A stretch of DNA of 64,000 bases from the NCBI GenBank assembly GCA_963930655.1, contig OZ005610.1:10483001-10547000 (forward strand), read 5' to 3'. A model generated the notes under the pieces. It saw only the letters and a list, made by a program, of their open reading frames with translations, was not told the origin of the DNA and made no database searches. This stretch comes from Myrica gale (taxonomy: Eukaryota > Streptophyta > Magnoliopsida > Fagales > Myricaceae). Numbering within the stretch: the stretch's first letter is position 1; each line of letters opens with the position of its first letter. The translations under genes and the position numbers were made by a program. Below are positions 53,523 to 64,000 of this stretch, in pieces.

Positions 53523-54157
53523 GCTTGGAGGACTTAGATGCTAGTTTAGCATCGGTGTTGGAGTCCCTCGAATTTTGTTTGAAACTTCGTGGTTCTGAGG
53601 CTAGTGTGATGGAGGACTTGGCAAAGGCAATAAATTTGGTTCATATACGACAAGTGCTTGTTGAAGTTAGTCTTCACATTGAACTTGAAGGTTTGAACCG
53701 CCAATGACCAGACTAGTGTCTTTTACCAATCTGATTTGTTTAATTTGCTTGGCTGTTTCAACTTCTTGCTGAGATCTGTATCTTTCAAGACATGCAATTA
53801 TGGTTTATTTATTACATGCAATTATGGTTTATTTATTTCATGTTCTTTGCCTTTATCTTCTTGCTGTATTTGGTGCATATAACTCTCGTGATCTCTTTGA
53901 AATTATTTTACAATATTATTGAGCCAGTCGAATTGGGAATGATCGTAATGCATTATGTTATGCTGTAATTTCTCTTCACCTCTAGATGATTGGTTTAACA
54001 TCTATTGACTACCGTTCTGTGTAGGACAACAAGTTATTGTTTGAATTTGGCTGCTGAACAAGAAAAAAACGACATGGATAAATGATTGCCTGAGCTTAAG
54101 GCTGCAGTTTTGAATGCTCAAAATTCCTTGGAGGATTGTAAATACGTGAGGGGTTTG
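53523..54157 (+). pseudogene. AUGMIN subunit 4 (HAUS4-like) gene fragment with in-frame stop
   Basis: Two exon-like pieces keep splice signals. The first, 53523-53665, encodes [20 protein letters not shown] then [20 protein letters not shown] and IRQVLVE, followed by a GTTAGT donor. The second, 54025-54157, encodes TTSYCLNLAAEQEK, then an in-frame TGA at 54083-54085 where the family has Trp, then LPELKAAVLNAQNSLEDCKY and VRGL with a GTGAGT donor. The motifs and order match plant AUG4, a subunit of the augmin complex that nucleates branching microtubules. The exon between the two is missing, as are both ends of the gene. It is a partial, dead copy. The family assignment is from memory. Confidence 0.72.
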
Positions 54158-54394
54158 GTGAGTAAACTACCATCTCATCTCTAGTAAGATGCAATTTGTT
54201 CTTTCTCTCTCTAGAATTTTGAGCTTTGATTTCAATTGTTGCTCCTTTTAAGATGTTCTTTAATTTTATTGATTTTGGATTTCATTAGTTTAGATTTATT
54301 GATATGTGATCAATGGATCAAAAGAAAAAATAAAAAAATACATTGGGTTAAGTGCGTAAAATATTAAAAAATGACTCAATATAAATGTGCGGGT
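54158..54394. other. Non-coding spacer
   Basis: No feature recognised. Confidence 0.4.
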
Positions 54395-54590
54395 GCGTTT
54401 GAAGTGTAAAATTTTACATTTCCTAAAATTTTAATACAATAAAAAAATTACAATATAATATCTCTTTCTATCACATAATTACTTTTCACTATAATAAATA
54501 TTAAAAATTATCTCTTTTCACTTTTCATCAAATTCAATACCCTAAAATTTAATCGCCCCAAAATTTTAACACTCAAAGACAACCTGGATA
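54395..54590. mobile_element. AT-rich MITE copy (first family)
   Basis: It contains AAAATTTTAATACAATAAAA, TTACAATATAATATCTC, TTACTTTTCACTATAATAAA and CCCAAAATTTTAACACTCAA in the order shared with other copies in this window. The ends are inverted AAAATTTTA motifs. Confidence 0.7.
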
Positions 54591-54827
54591 ATAAAAAACA
54601 GTCATCGCTAAAACAGTAACCATTAAGGGCCGATTTTTGTCCTTAACAATATAGATGTAGGTGATAATTATTTAAAAACCGATCTATCCAATGTAGGTGC
54701 TGGTTTTAGCCGGGATTGAGCAGGCCAGTGGTGGATTTAGGAAACTAGCCGCATGTGGAATGAAAATGAATGAGTGGAGGCGCGTATATTGAAGTGGAAA
54801 TGGTTAAGAGCACAAACTTTAAGGTTG

Positions 54828-55005
54828 TGTTTGTGTTGTAAAATTTTTGGTATTGAGTTTAGTGATGGTATTGAGTTTAGTGAAAAGTGAGGAGAGATAT
54901 AATTTTTTATATTTTTTGTAGTGAAAAGTTATGATTTGATGAAAGAGAAATTATATTACAGTATTTTATTGTGAGTTGGTAAAAATTTTTACAGATCCTA
55001 AGAAA
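54828..55005. mobile_element. AT-rich MITE copy (first family), reverse orientation
   Basis: TTGTGTTGTAAAATTTTT..GTGAGGAGAGATATAATTTTTTATATT..TTGATGAAAGAGAAATTAT is the reverse complement of the order at 54395-54590. A short internal duplication (GGTATTGAGTTTAGTGA twice) is present. Confidence 0.65.
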
Positions 55006-55814
55006 ATGAAAATAAACAGAAAAGGGGTTCGATGGTTCCACTATCTGCAGGAGACAGCGCGTGGAGTGGGTCCCACGCTAGACGTTTTGAATGTGAAAGC
55101 GCGAAAGGAAGCAATTATAACATAGTGCTAAAAAAAAATCAATTATAACTTAGGCCGAGTTTTGAACCACCCTCCAAAAATACAGGAATTGTTCTATTTT
55201 TGTTGGCTTGAACACTTCAAATTTTGAACCACCCATTTCTTTGCTTGTTCAGATCTTCCGCTCCGCTTCCTCCTCCTCTTGTCTTAAAAGGATTATAATA
55301 ATTTTGTTTTATGCTATCCAAACAGGTTACTGTGCATTAAAAAAACGAAAGAAATTTGAATTTATGATATGATTTATATGTTTGTGTTCACCCTCATGTA
55401 TATTATAAGATGTATTAGTTATATCTGCGTTTTGACTTCAAAAGAGTTAGTAAAAAAAATTTAAAATCATTATTTAACTCATGAACAAAGAACCAATGCG
55501 AGATTTTACTTTATACTATTCCTTTTTCATTTCTCACACCATATATATAATTTAAGGTGTCACATATATATCTTACTATTTCTGACATTTTTTCGAATAT
55601 GATCTCCAACTTTTTCACCTAAATTGAAATAGTTTAACAATTTTTTTTGTATTTTCCGTTTGAGAATGGCGAAGAGAGGGTAGTTTGAAGTTATATTAGT
55701 TTTTGTACAAATAGCATGTCCCTGTTGAACTGGTAGACATTTTGGTACCAATACTTCATATTTGGATTCTGTATATATGATACTTTACCTAATGGGATGG
55801 GAAATTTCTTATTT
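55006..55814. other. Intergenic, nothing recognised
   Basis: No gene or repeat supported in this stretch. Confidence 0.4.
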
Positions 55815-56030
55815 TTAATTGTCTTCGAGACTTGGGACATGTTTGAGTCCAAATTAATTGGGCTCAAAATTTTAGGTTTACTACTAAAAAATTCACCACA
55901 TAATTTTTTATTATTATAATATTTATTAATAATCTCCTCTCTCTTCACTTTTTCACCAACTCCCATAATATTTCTTTAATTTATAATATTTCTCAAACCT
56001 CAATATCCAAAATTTTCACCCTCAAACGTA
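55815..56030. mobile_element. AT-rich MITE copy (second family)
   Basis: It shares GGCTCAAAATTTTAGGTTTA, AAATTCACCACATAATTTTT and TTTATAATATTTCTCAAACC with the copies at 48820-49015 and 59655-59850. Confidence 0.65.
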
Positions 56031-57876
56031 CCGGCACAACTTTGCTTTGAATTTGAAAATTCAAGCCCGAAAATTTGGAATTGGTACGAAGGGCCCTGCT
56101 TTTGTGACCGTGGAACAGAGAAGTTTTCTTTAAACACATGCATTGAATTCACTTGCAAATATATATAGAACCAGTCGTACCGCAGTAAAGCACTATTCAC
56201 AAACCTACAACGAACACGCCATGGTCAGGGTCTACTAGACCAAGCCACCATCCTAGACAAAGCTTCAGAGGAAAGCGAGCCAGGCCGCGTGATGTCACCT
56301 AACAAAGCGCGATCCAGCGCGGCGTTGCCGACACGTCTCAAATAAACAAAAACAAAGCCTAATTACTTCATCAATCTTTTATAATTAAAAAAGTATTATT
56401 TAACACGTGTTTTCTTTAATCATATTGGAGTTTGTTATCTAAGTCCAGATACTAATATAATTATATTGACACATTAAGATTTCGTAGAAACTACTTTAAG
56501 AAAAAATAAAAACTATAAGGATTAGTTTGAAATTTTGAAATGCCATAAGGACTAATAGAATTAAACCTAAAAACAAGGACCACGATGACGAATTAAGATT
56601 TTCAGTAATTTTTTACTCGAATGAGGTAGGATATAATTTAGAAATAAGTAGACATTATAGATAGACATTATATTATTTAATATTGTCCATATAAAATTTC
56701 GAACAGGTAAGTTTACCTATTATATTTATTATTTTTTAAATTATACAATATAATTCGAATATAAAATTATTTAAAACAGTATGGATATTCAAAGTATTGC
56801 TTAGGAGCATGATGATGATACTCTCATGTCTTTGACAAACATTATATAGATCTTTCTTTCCATTTCCCACTCCGAGAAACTATGCTAAAGTTAAGTGTAC
56901 CCCACCACATGGCTTGGGGGCTTTTACGTGCTTAGTACAGGTGCATCATGGTGTTTATTTGTAAAATTTTTAAGGTGTCGGGGTTGGTTAAAGAAATAAA
57001 GAGAAATATGATTTAAATAAATTTTATATATTTTAGTGTGTTGGAGGTTGTGAAAATGTGAAGAGATAGATAATTTCTTGTAAATATTCGTCAAAAATAT
57101 GAAATGATTATTGTTGGGGCATTCTTTTTTGTGTCCTTCGTAATTATGGTAGTTGGATTGTAAGGGCAACGTGCACAATAGTTTTCTTTCTAGTTAGTTT
57201 CCATATTAACCGAATAACACTGCTTAAAAATTGATTAAGAGCTCGGACGGCCTATAACAGATGAGGAGGGTTTCTATTATTCTCAAGTGGAGTAGTGAGC
57301 ATCATGAGCGCCTAATTTATTTTTTTCTGGGCCTAAGGTGATGTTCGTTTCGGTGAATTATCACAAATTTGCATTCAAGTTTCCACAAAATCAACCAAAC
57401 ATGTTTAAATTTAGGATGCAGCTAAATATTTTTCATTTTTACCCTGACCATGCTTATGGAACATTACCAAAATACCCTTCCATAGTGCTTTGAGGAAATA
57501 AATACCGAAGGGTAAAACCAGAATTTGAAAAAATATATGGTCCCACACATTCAACTCATTAACCACTCAGACAGGTGAATAGACGAAATACCCAATTGTT
57601 TTATCCAACATTAAGGTTTTGGTGGAGGGCAATATGGTCATTCGGGCGAACATTAAATATCATTTTCGATACCTGCCCCCTTTCCTGCAGCTTGTCCAGG
57701 CGTCAACCATTATTTTCTCTTTAGTCTTCTTCTTCGTTTTTTTTTGTTTAACCGCATTAGTCGTTTGTCTTCTGCTTCTTCTTTCTCTCTCTTTTTACCT
57801 TTCAAATATTTATACTGTAATAACAAATAAATAACCATCAATTTAAATATTATTTTATCTTTTTCACTCATCCCAA
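56031..57876. other. Intergenic; a diverged MITE at about 56925-57110, otherwise nothing
   Basis: No credible gene. The segment about 56955-57110 (TTTTTAAGGTGTCGGGG..AAATGTGAAGAGATAGATAATT) looks like a diverged, reversed relative of the second MITE family. The ORF at 57619-57834 is a hydrophobic, low-complexity translation without support. Confidence 0.4.
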
Positions 57877-58274
57877 TAAAAAATAGGCTTAATATACGGG
57901 CGTGTCCCTGGGGTTTAACATTTTCTCAAAAATACCCCTAGGGTAATTTTTGTTGTCCCACTACCCCTGAGGTATATTCACTTTCCCCGTTTTATCCCTC
58001 CGCCAACATTCCGTATATTTTTGGACGAAAATTGATGACGTGGACCAATTAACCACGTCACATCCAATTAAACTGCAACACGTGCGGATGTGACGTGGTT
58101 AATTGGTCCACGTCATCAATTTTCGTTCAAAAATAGACGGAATGTTGGCGGAGGGATAAAACGGGGAAAGTAGATATACCTCAGGGGTAGTGGGACAACA
58201 AAAATTACCCTAGGGGTATTTTTGAGAAAACGTTAAACCCCAGGGGCACGCGCGTATATTAAGCCTAAAAAATA
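57877..58274. mobile_element. Foldback Mutator-like element, 380 bp, with perfect 9-bp target duplication
   Basis: The element runs 57886-58265 from GGCTTAATATACGGGCGTG to ..GCGCGTATATTAAGCC, flanked by TAAAAAATA at 57877-57885 and 58266-58274. The arms of about 180 bp are nearly perfect inverted repeats separated by a loop of about 20 bp. They include GACGTGGACCAATTAACCAC paired with its complement. It is the least decayed foldback element in the window. Confidence 0.93.
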
Positions 58275-58728
58275 ATCTACAAACAACAACCTTAAAAAAA
58301 ACATAATTACTTTTTTACACCTCAACAACTATTACACAAACACCAATACAACTCCAACATCACCTAAATATTTTCTCAAAATACTCAATATTCTACCAAT
58401 CGTTTGAAAACAATCATGCCCTGAAACATTCACATGAAGGTTGCTTCCTCTTTAAGGAGGCATGCACGTGAACATACGATTAAAAACAGATTAGTGGATA
58501 TGCAAAGAGAGCAGAAAATGAAGGATAAATGAATTCTTATTTGAGTTTATAAAATTTGAAGTACAAACACATGTAAGTAACTTGCTTGCTTAGGAAAAAA
58601 AAGTAACATGCTTGCTTAACAGAGTCCATTCTATTCCACTTGAATTCTGGTTACAAATGAAAATTTAGGAATTAAAAGAAATAATAAATTGAGAATAATT
58701 CTCGCCCAGTGGAGTGAAGTAAGATAAG
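58275..58728. other. Intergenic, nothing recognised
   Basis: AT-rich DNA with no supported feature. Confidence 0.4.
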
Positions 58729-58922
58729 TGTGTTTGTGTTGTAAAATTTTAGTGTTGTTAAAATTTTATGTATTGGGTTTAGTGAGAAGTGAAGAGAGAT
58801 GTAATTTTTTATATTTTTGTAGTGAATAGTAGTGATTTGATGTGGGAGAGAGAAATTATATTGTAATTTTTTATTGTGTTAAAATTTTAGAGTGTGTAAA
58901 ATTTTAGGACGCAAACGCAGCC
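58729..58922. mobile_element. AT-rich MITE copy (first family), reverse orientation
   Basis: Reads GTGTTTGTGTTGTAAAATTT..GAAGTGAAGAGAGATGTAAT..GAGAGAAATTATATTGTAAT..AAAATTTTAGGACGCAAACG. The ends mirror each other (GTGTTTGTGTTGTAAAATTT against AAATTTTAGGACGCAAAC). This is a well-preserved copy. Confidence 0.75.
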
Positions 58923-59654
58923 ATAATACCGTACGTTTTTAAAAAAAAAAATTAATCGCCTTATCCCTCTACGAATTGTCTAGGAAATTTTTTTATTATG
59001 ACAAATACTATGTCCCGTCTCAATATATATAAGTAGAGGCTTAATGCCAAAATCTAAGGACCAGCTCTTTTTATTTTGATATGATCAAATTAATATTTTA
59101 AATTAGAAAAAACATCATCGTATGTCTTATATTTATGAGTAAAAATCAAATTGAATCTTATAACTTATAATTTGTCTAATCAGGCTTTATAAATTTGGCA
59201 ATTAAAAAGATATATAAATAAAAACATTGAAAATTTTATTTTATTTTAATATTTACTTTTAATATTTATTTATTTCTAATTTTTGTAAAGAGGTATTTCC
59301 ATCTATCCACATCATTTTTCCTATGATTTAAGGGCCAAATGGAATAGAGGGAGAGAGTTGATTTAAAAAAAAAAACTTATGGAGGTTATAAAATAAAATA
59401 AAAGTTATGAGATTTAATTTAATTTTTTGTCCATAAATATAGAACCTATTATAATATTTTTCCTTTACCTATTATAATATTTTTCCTTTAAATTAGATAT
59501 CTAGGCGTAAACTATTAACTTTATAAGTAAACAAACACATAATGTAATGCTAATACGTTCGTTAACAAGAAAATGTTTATATTGAAAACTTATTATTTTT
59601 TTAGCTGGAAATAAATCTTATTTGGGGCCTCACAAAACAAAGTTTATATATACA
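58923..59654. other. Intergenic, nothing recognised
   Basis: AT-rich sequence. A short duplication (ACCTATTATAATATTTTTCC twice) lies near 59442-59488. No gene. Confidence 0.4.
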
Positions 59655-59850
59655 ATGAGTATGTTTGGGATTCAATAATTTGGGCCCAAAAATTTAAGTT
59701 TAATAATAAAAAATTTATTACATAATTTTTTATTATTATAATATTTATTAATAATCTTCCATCTCTTCACTTTTTCATCAACTCCCATAAATATCTTTAC
59801 TTTATAATATTTCTCAAACTCTAATATTCAAAATTTTCACCCTCAAACAT
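59655..59850. mobile_element. AT-rich MITE copy (second family)
   Basis: Shares TTGGGCCCAAAAATTTAAGT, TTATTACATAATTTTTTATT and TTTATAATATTTCTCAAACT with the copy at 55815-56030 in the same order. Confidence 0.65.
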
Positions 59851-61077
59851 ATATATTTTTTTAGGCATCGATTTAAGTTGGAGCCTTGCTTTTAGGTAGG
59901 GGCTTTTGGAGGCAGCCTAGGAGGCTAAATAGTTGTTATTGATTTTTCTTTTTTTAACATATTATAAATGGAGAAGATGAAGGGGTTTATGAGGGCCTCC
60001 ATAAAGTACAACTTTGTTAAAGATATGTTATTGCTTTACCAAATTAGCCTCAATCAAGTTTTCTTTTAATATTTGTTGTGCTTTGTTTTACTTTTCAAAT
60101 TATTATGGTAATTTTTCATTTTTTCCATTTTAGTTTTATTTCTGTTGTCAAATTGTATTTTTGTTCCTTTAAATGTCTATTTTTTAATGTGCTTTTTTAG
60201 ACTTTCCTAATTTACTTCACATTTTTGTTGTTGTTTTTCATTTGTTAGATTTTTATTTTTTGCACTTTTTAAATATATTTTTTTATTCTATTTTTATTTT
60301 AGGATTGAAGGACACCTGTTTATACACGGCAGCATGTTGCGACACATATTGTACGAAAAAATTAACGAGGTCTATGATTTTTTTTTCTATGCAACCAGGT
60401 CTAGAATTCAAATTGTGCCAAATCATAGGTCCTCTAATCAAATATTTAAACAGCACGATTTTAAAATCAAATTATTATTATTTTTTAACGTTTTCGATTT
60501 CATACCGAGTAAGGGGCCCACACCAATTGTATTATTTTATTTTATTTTCGAAAATTTAAAAAATAATAATAAAAAACTTCAAAGTCATTTTTATCCTAGA
60601 TCAAATCATCTATTTATATGACAATAAACATACAAAATTTACTCAAATAATCTCTCTCTTCATTTTTTCATAACTCCCAACTCAAATTTTTTTCAATATC
60701 TCTCAAACATAAATTTGATTTTCACTATTTTTTCACAAAATTAAATAAACTCTAATCTACCTCAATTTTCAAAACTTCACCCAATTTTTTTTTTCTAGAT
60801 GCAAACATACCCTTGATTTTTCTAAGTAAATAAATATATTTCAAGGAAAATTACACTTCTTTTTTTTTTCTACGTAGGAAAATTACACTTCAATCACCCC
60901 TAAACTGCTACTCCAATTACATTTTGTTATCTAAACAATTACTCTACATAGTTTCTGATGATACTAATACTGAATCAAACCTAGCCCAAATTAATTTGGG
61001 TCGGATAGATATGATCACACTCGCGTCCAAGTCCAATAACAATGATTAAGCCCATATCAACGATATCATATTAAGGC
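59851..61077. other. Intergenic, nothing recognised
   Basis: ORFs at 60242-60621 overlap in two frames and are AT-rich translations without domains. No gene seen. Confidence 0.4.
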
Positions 61078-61235
61078 TCCGTTTGCACACTAGAATTTTA
61101 ACACAATAAAAAATTACAATATAATCTCTCTCCCATCAAATCACTACTTTTCACTACAAAAATATAAAAAATTACATCTCTCTTAACTTTTTCATCAATC
61201 CCAATACCTAAAATTTTACTTCTCATACACACCCT
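61078..61235. mobile_element. AT-rich MITE copy (first family)
   Basis: CTCCGTTTGCACACTAGAAT..TTTTAACACAATAAAAAATT..CAATATAATCTCTCTCCCAT..ACTTTTCACTACAAAAATAT matches the shared order of the first family. Its ends carry AAAATTTTA-type motifs. Confidence 0.72.
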
Positions 61236-61340
61236 TAAGCCTAGAAGAAAGAATCATGACACGTGTCATGAGCAGCTATAAAACAACTTATAACGTGAGG
61301 AGACTCCACGATCCTAACGTTTCCGTGATCAAAGCAAATA

Positions 61341-61656
61341 CCCGTTAAGTAGACGTGTGAAGAACATCTCGCAGGACACAACGTTATAGATACTAGATTT
61401 TCGCCAAAAGGGAAATATGAGAACGTGGTAGAAACTCTATAAAAGGAGAAGAAGATAGTCGAAAAAGGTAGATAATTCTAACGCGACCAAATAACGTACC
61501 CGTTAAAGAGACGTGTGAAGAACATCTCACGGGACACAACGTTATAGGGACTAGATTTCTGCCAAAAGGAAAATATGTGAACGTGGAAGAAACTCTATAA
61601 AATGAGAAGAAGATAGTCGAAAAAGGTAGGTGATTCTAACGCAACCAAATAACGAC
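61341..61656. repeat. 158-bp tandem duplication containing a TATA-like motif in each unit
   Basis: Copy 1 spans 61341-61498 and copy 2 61499-61656, starting with CCCGTTAA(G/A). Each contains GACGTGTGAAGAACATCTC, ACACAACGTTATAG, CTCTATAAAA and GAAGAAGATAGTCGAAAAAG. They differ at roughly ten to fifteen positions. The repeated CTCTATAAAA(G/T)GAG could act as a core promoter, or the block may derive from a retrotransposon LTR. No gene follows immediately. Confidence 0.85.
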
Positions 61657-62207
61657 ATTCGTATAAAACAAAAAACTGACTTAAGCATTAGAGATGCCTT
61701 ACCCCGGTGTCCGGGGTCATTTTTGTTATTTTTTACAGGAGGAGTTATATGAAGATCGAGATGTATTTACTCCGGTGTGTTAACCATAAATATTCATCAG
61801 TTTCAACATGCCTTATTGATAAAGATAGATCCATTGAGATAATGTCACGTGGCATAGTTTGTATATGTTTTAATGGTTGTATATTCAATTGGGCGGCAAA
61901 TTGCAGGGAAGTAGTAGTTTGAAGAGGTCAATTATCAAGATATTTTGGAGGGTATATTACAAATTGAGTGATAATTTAGGTGTGAAAGTGTAGTTCTCCT
62001 TATTAGTTATATCGTTGCTGTCTTACTCGTACATCCAAAACGAAATTCCAATTGCTCTTAAGCCTCGCATCAAGAGAGTTTGCCTTTGTGGGACACAGTA
62101 TTGGGCCTAAAATTTCTGGGCTTCTGCGTAGAGGCCCATCGACGCTCGCTCTGTCATCCCTAAACACTAGGCTTGGGTAGAAAGCAAAACTGAATCAGAA
62201 AAAAGTC

Positions 62208-62231
62208 ATGGCCAGACGTCCAAGGTTCTGA
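62208..62231 (+). promoter_or_regulatory. Upstream ORF in the JmjC gene leader
   Basis: An ATG at 62208 opens a seven-codon reading frame ending at TGA 62229-62231, 26 nt before the main ATG. If the transcript starts upstream of it, this uORF could reduce translation of the main frame. Usage is unknown. Confidence 0.4.
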
Positions 62232-62257
62232 AGTTCAATCCAAACCCGTCGTTCGCT

Positions 62258-63712
62258 ATGAGTAGCTTGTCCGTTCAGCACCGAAATATGGACGAGTCCC
62301 TACTAGTTCAGAGGTTTGAAGACATTCCTTCGTCCTCAGAATTCGAATCTCTGATCGAATCCAGAAACGTTCCCGCCGTACAATTATCATTCCCGCGAAA
62401 ATTTACTTATTACACTTCCTATTCTCTTTTTCCTTTCTCGGGAAAATAGTATTCGCTTTCTGCTTCTTTCTCTTATTGTTTTCATTTAAAGTTATTTACT
62501 GGATGCATTAAGGAGTGGAAAGCTTTCACCAAATGGAATCCCTCCAATGGTGGCCTCGACTATTTGCAGGTTCTGTCCAACTTAGCTTTATTGTTTATCG
62601 GTTGTAATTTCGGTTTGCGTAGGCGCTGTTCTGTTGGTGTTTTGGCTAACGGAATAAAATCACTAAGCAGTTTTTTTTCCACGTTTACAATTGACTGTTA
62701 GCACTCTGTAGCTGTGCTTGGATGAGCACGAGCAACTGCAGTATACTGATAATCTATCGTTTGAATTATATGCGATGCAATTGTATCCGGTGCGTGCCAC
62801 TATGTGTATTTCATAGTGGGAGGTTTGCTATTAACATATTTAAATTTGGCCATAGCTGACACTTGATGGTTACCAACTTAAACTATTGGTCATAGGCTTA
62901 TTGAGTTTGCTACAAAGGTTTTTCTAATATTGCTTTTTTAGGCATTAATTATCGAGTTATATAATCATTGGTTGAACTCATATTTTGTTTTTCTTTAATG
63001 CTCATCTAGGAACGGGTAGGGTCGTGTAATGTTGAGGCCATGCTATCAAGATCTGCTCCGGTCTTCTATGGAGAGCTGAGAAGTCAAGAGAGGGTAAGCA
63101 TTCTGTATAGTTGTAGTAAACATTGTGGATATCTTTGAAATGCTCTCTCTCATTGTTTAAAACTAGCGATCAATTGCACTTTTTCTTTTTCTCTTTAATA
63201 GGTTCTGTTGCCATTTTCTACCTTCATTGGCTATTGTAAGCAACGGATGCAAACCACAGGTTGTGGCCATGACGTGTCCTCTGGGTTGGAAGGGCATGGG
63301 GAAACATGGCTAGAGCATTCAGAAGATGCCCCTGAACAAATCTATTTAGCGCAGGTTCCAACTTCAAGAGCTTTAGAAATTGAGATGAATATGTGATTGC
63401 ATGTTATTCAGGTACCTGTTATGAATGTTGACAATAAAGAGAGGGTTCAATTGGAATCTCTGAGGGAAGGTATTGAATTGGTTTGCATATTTCATTCCAA
63501 ATTCTTGGTTGTCTAGTCCATTACTCTCCACAATAGAGGCCTTTGACAGATTATTTTTTTCCAGCTAATTGACTGAGTCCTGCAGCCTCCATTTTTAGAG
63601 AGGAAAGAACTAGCGTCTATCAACCTTTGGATGAACAATGCTGAAGCTAGATCAAGCACTCACTATGATCCACACCCTAATTTTCTATGTGTAGTTGGTG
63701 GCTGCAAACAAG
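62258..63712 (+). CDS. JmjC-domain Fe(II)/2-oxoglutarate oxygenase (JMJ31/TYW5-like), 3' part beyond window
   Basis: Six exons join in phase: 62258-62377, 62492-62569, 63010-63093, 63202-63354, 63412-63480 and 63586-63712. The protein reads MSSLSVQHRNMDESLLVQRF.., NVPALFTGCIKEWKAFTKWN, GGLDYLQERVGSCNVEAMLS, RSAPVFYGELRSQER, EQIYLAQVPVMN and KELASINLWMNNAEARSSTH. The HYD of STHYDPHPNFLCVVGG is the Fe(II)-binding H-x-D of the cupin fold. The order resembles plant JMJ31 and the animal tRNA wybutosine hydroxylase TYW5, so the likely role is a tRNA- or protein-directed hydroxylation. The substrate cannot be read from sequence. The last base of exon 6 leaves the codon split for an exon outside the window. 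The end of exon 5 is uncertain (63469 is an alternative donor but gives a poorer phase). A second in-frame ATG lies at 62288. Confidence 0.82.
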
Positions 63713-64000
63713 GTGAACTCAGTCTTTCAGTTTCGTTCTTAATTGTTCCTCATTGCTCCCAGAGTGGATGCCCCAATTACCTTAACAAATGAACAATAGG
63801 TGGAAGGGGGTTAAGGTTTTGTAACTTTTCGTTGAAAAGCCTGTTTTTTTTTTGGTTAGAAATTCAACCATTAGTTGTTGTCAACGAAAAAGTGCCATTG
63901 GTTTAAATATATATGAGACTTCATTTAGTGAAGTGGTTGTTACATTTATTTTATACCTAATCACTCTGTTTCTATCCAGACAGTTCAGGAAATTGAAAAT

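Overview
The window is plant nuclear DNA, almost certainly from a eudicot. It has long AT-rich intergenic stretches, a 19-exon gene with GT-AG introns, two microRNA167 hairpins, an FAR1-type gene, a PPR gene relic, a decayed Ty1/copia element and many small DNA transposons. Nothing in it is bacterial or viral. The species cannot be named from the sequence.

Layout. (1) 1-2152, minus: the 5' part of a FAR1-related / MULE-transposase-type gene, cut by the window edge. (2) 3.8-11.3 kb: two MIR167 hairpins on the minus strand, about 7.3 kb apart, each with a perfect 21-nt mature miR167 and a recognisable star strand. Between them lie non-autonomous DNA transposons and, just downstream of the second hairpin, a 172-bp tandem duplication. 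(3) 12.8-14.0 kb: a long-TIR Mutator-like element with a perfect 9-bp target duplication. (4) 16.4-18.0 kb: a chimeric pseudogene block made of a PPR gene cut in mid-repeat and joined to a copy of part of the SPIRRIG gene found 23 kb away. (5) 18.1-24.1 kb: a decayed copia retrotransposon with nested insertions. (6) 26.9-47.15 kb, minus: the dominant gene, a complete SPIRRIG-type BEACH-WD40 gene. All 19 exons could be assembled in phase, giving about 3,605 codons. (7) 48-61.7 kb: a transposon graveyard with three more long-TIR/foldback Mutator-like elements carrying 9-bp duplications (one of them a Pack-MULE with a captured coding fragment), several copies of AT-rich MITEs, and an AUGMIN subunit 4 gene fragment with an in-frame stop. 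(8) 62.26 kb to the end, plus: the first six exons of a JmjC-domain oxygenase gene (JMJ31/TYW5-like), cut by the window edge.

The genes do not form an operon-like unit. SPIRRIG acts in membrane trafficking and cell morphogenesis, miR167 represses ARF6/ARF8-type auxin response factors, FAR1-family proteins are transposase-derived transcription factors, and the JmjC protein is a Fe(II)/2-oxoglutarate oxygenase. The most unusual content is the tandem MIR167 pair, the SPIRRIG/PPR chimera, and the density of inverted-repeat Mutator-like elements, which may form long hairpin RNAs. All homology calls were made by eye from remembered family features; no database search was run.
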